Assembly (NCBI GenBank): GCA_031272005.1
Contig: JAISUQ010000041.1
Span: 1 to 6,066, forward strand
From: Coriobacteriales bacterium
GTDB lineage: Bacteria; Actinomycetota; Coriobacteriia; Coriobacteriales; UBA8131
Length of the DNA: 6,066 nucleotides
Direction of reading: 5' to 3'
Positions 5,393-6,066 of the stretch are shown here, one piece after another. The notes beneath the pieces were generated by a model. It worked only from the letters and a program-made list of their open reading frames with translations, made no database searches and had not been told where the DNA came from. The first letter of the stretch is position 1. Every line of letters begins with the position of its first letter. Made by a program: the position numbers and the translations under genes.

Positions 5393-5923
5393 ATGTTTGA
5401 CAAGAGTGTGGAGAAGCTCCTCAATGAGCAGGTGGTCGCGGAGATGTACTCCGCAAATCTCTATCTGTCGATGAGTGCCTGGTTGGACGACCACAACTAC
5501 GATGGTTACTCCAACTGGTTCTACGTGCAGTACAAGGAGGAGATGGATCACGCCCTGATTTTCTACAACTACATCCGCAACGCCGGCGGTACCGTCAAGC
5601 TCGGCGCCGTGGATGCCCCGCCTGTGGATTTTGCCGGCATCAAGGAGATCTTGGAGAAGAGCCTGGAGCACGAGCAGCTGGTGACTTCCCTGATTTACGC
5701 CATCAACGCCGCTGCCAGCAAAGTCAACGACTACAAGACCGTGCAGTTTTTGGACTGGTTCATCAAGGAGCAGGTGGAGGAGGAGGACAACGCTTCCACC
5801 AACCTCGGGCGTTTTGAGAACTTTGGCGGTGATGCCAAGGGTCTGCTGTCCCTGGACCAGGAGCTGGCCGCCCGCGTCTACACCCAGACCACGCAGTTAG
5901 CCCTTTACGAGGGCGGCGCCTGA
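5393..5923 (+). CDS. ftnA: Non-heme ferritin (iron storage)
   Basis: Cytoplasmic ferritin of 176 residues; such proteins assemble into 24-subunit shells that oxidise Fe(II) and store it as a ferric mineral. With the start at 5393 the ferroxidase residues fall on the same numbers as in E. coli FtnA: E17, Y24, E50, H53, E94, Q127 and E130. The third-site residues E49, E126 and E129 are also present. Landmarks are NEQVVAEMYSANLYLSMSAW (11-30), YKEEMDHAL (47-55), KSLEHEQLVTSLIY (89-102) and FLDWFIKEQVEEEDNA (119-134). No heme-ligand Met typical of bacterioferritin is evident, and length and helix pattern fit FtnA. The gene begins 29 nt after the tRNA-Lys CCA, which leaves no space for a separate promoter, so co-transcription with the tRNA is likely. 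No iron-box-like operator was recognised. No clear intrinsic terminator follows the stop. Confidence 0.96.
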   Translation: MFDKSVEKLLNEQVVAEMYSANLYLSMSAWLDDHNYDGYSNWFYVQYKEEMDHALIFYNYIRNAGGTVKLGAVDAPPVDFAGIKEILEKSLEHEQLVTSLIYAINAAASKVNDYKTVQFLDWFIKEQVEEEDNASTNLGRFENFGGDAKGLLSLDQELAARVYTQTTQLALYEGGA

Positions 5924-6066
5924 TTCTGCTGGCGGCGCGACCGCTGGTACTGAGCAACCACAGCAGGTTCAGGCAGGCCGGGCAGGCCGGCAGGGGATGC
6001 AGAGAAAATTGCGGAGCGTGATGCCCCGCCAGACCATTCGTCAGCGCAACTGCACGAAGATTGTTG

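Noticed and set aside
5924..5996. Terminator after ferritin
   Set aside because: Only short GC hairpins (such as GCGG/CCGC) and a GGCAGGCCGG direct repeat are present. No T-run follows, so an intrinsic terminator is not supported.
5997..6066. Possible start of a further plus-strand gene (ATG at 5997, or ATG at 6021 with GGAG at 6013-6016)
   Set aside because: The frame is open to the window edge, but only 15-23 codons are visible and none is recognisable. More downstream sequence is needed to judge it.

Overview
The window is a stretch of bacterial chromosome with five protein genes, one tRNA gene and one AT-richer intergenic region. Coding DNA is GC-rich. The class is inferred from remembered resemblance only. 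The N-terminal style of PrmC ('WTIRSALEWTQQYL', then 'NPRLAAQWLL'), the 'GYNGTYSGVL' C-terminal part of RF1, the ferritin, and the nearly leaderless promoter in front of prfA fit an Actinomycetota member, perhaps class Coriobacteriia. The prfA-prmC order alone is common to many phyla, and a database search would settle the lineage.

Left part (1-2243, + strand): prfA (peptide chain release factor 1) and prmC (its glutamine methyltransferase) form an overlapping pair. The prmC GTG start shares bases with the prfA TGA stop. PrmC methylates the Gln of the RF1 GGQ motif, so enzyme and substrate are translationally coupled. A perfect TATAAT lies only 9 nt before the preferred prfA ATG. This PrmC carries an unusual Gly/Ser-rich N-terminal extension and a pentapeptide-repeat insert between its two domains.

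Middle (2254-4847, - strand): a two-gene unit converges on prmC, with stop codons 10 bp apart. The first gene encodes an exported or anchored single-pass membrane protein with a Ser/Gly/Trp/Asp-rich outer segment and a cytoplasmic TIM44-like domain ending in a C4 zinc ribbon. The second encodes an SPFH/Band 7 protein of the 'virion core protein'/YdjI type, with two C4 zinc ribbons and a long Ala/Pro/Asp tail made of tandem repeats. Together they look like a membrane-stress or membrane-organising module. No substrate can be read from the sequence.

Right part (4848-6066): an AT-richer intergenic region of about 440 bp holds the probable promoter of the minus-strand pair, an 8-bp inverted repeat and a candidate frameshifted mini-gene for a 37-residue membrane peptide. 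That mini-gene has a strong ribosome binding site and a U UUU UUA heptamer in the right register. It is followed by tRNA-Lys(UUU) and, 29 nt after the tRNA CCA end, a ferritin gene with a complete ferroxidase site. Ferritin therefore has essentially no room for its own promoter and is probably co-transcribed with the tRNA. The last 143 bases hold nothing firmly assignable.
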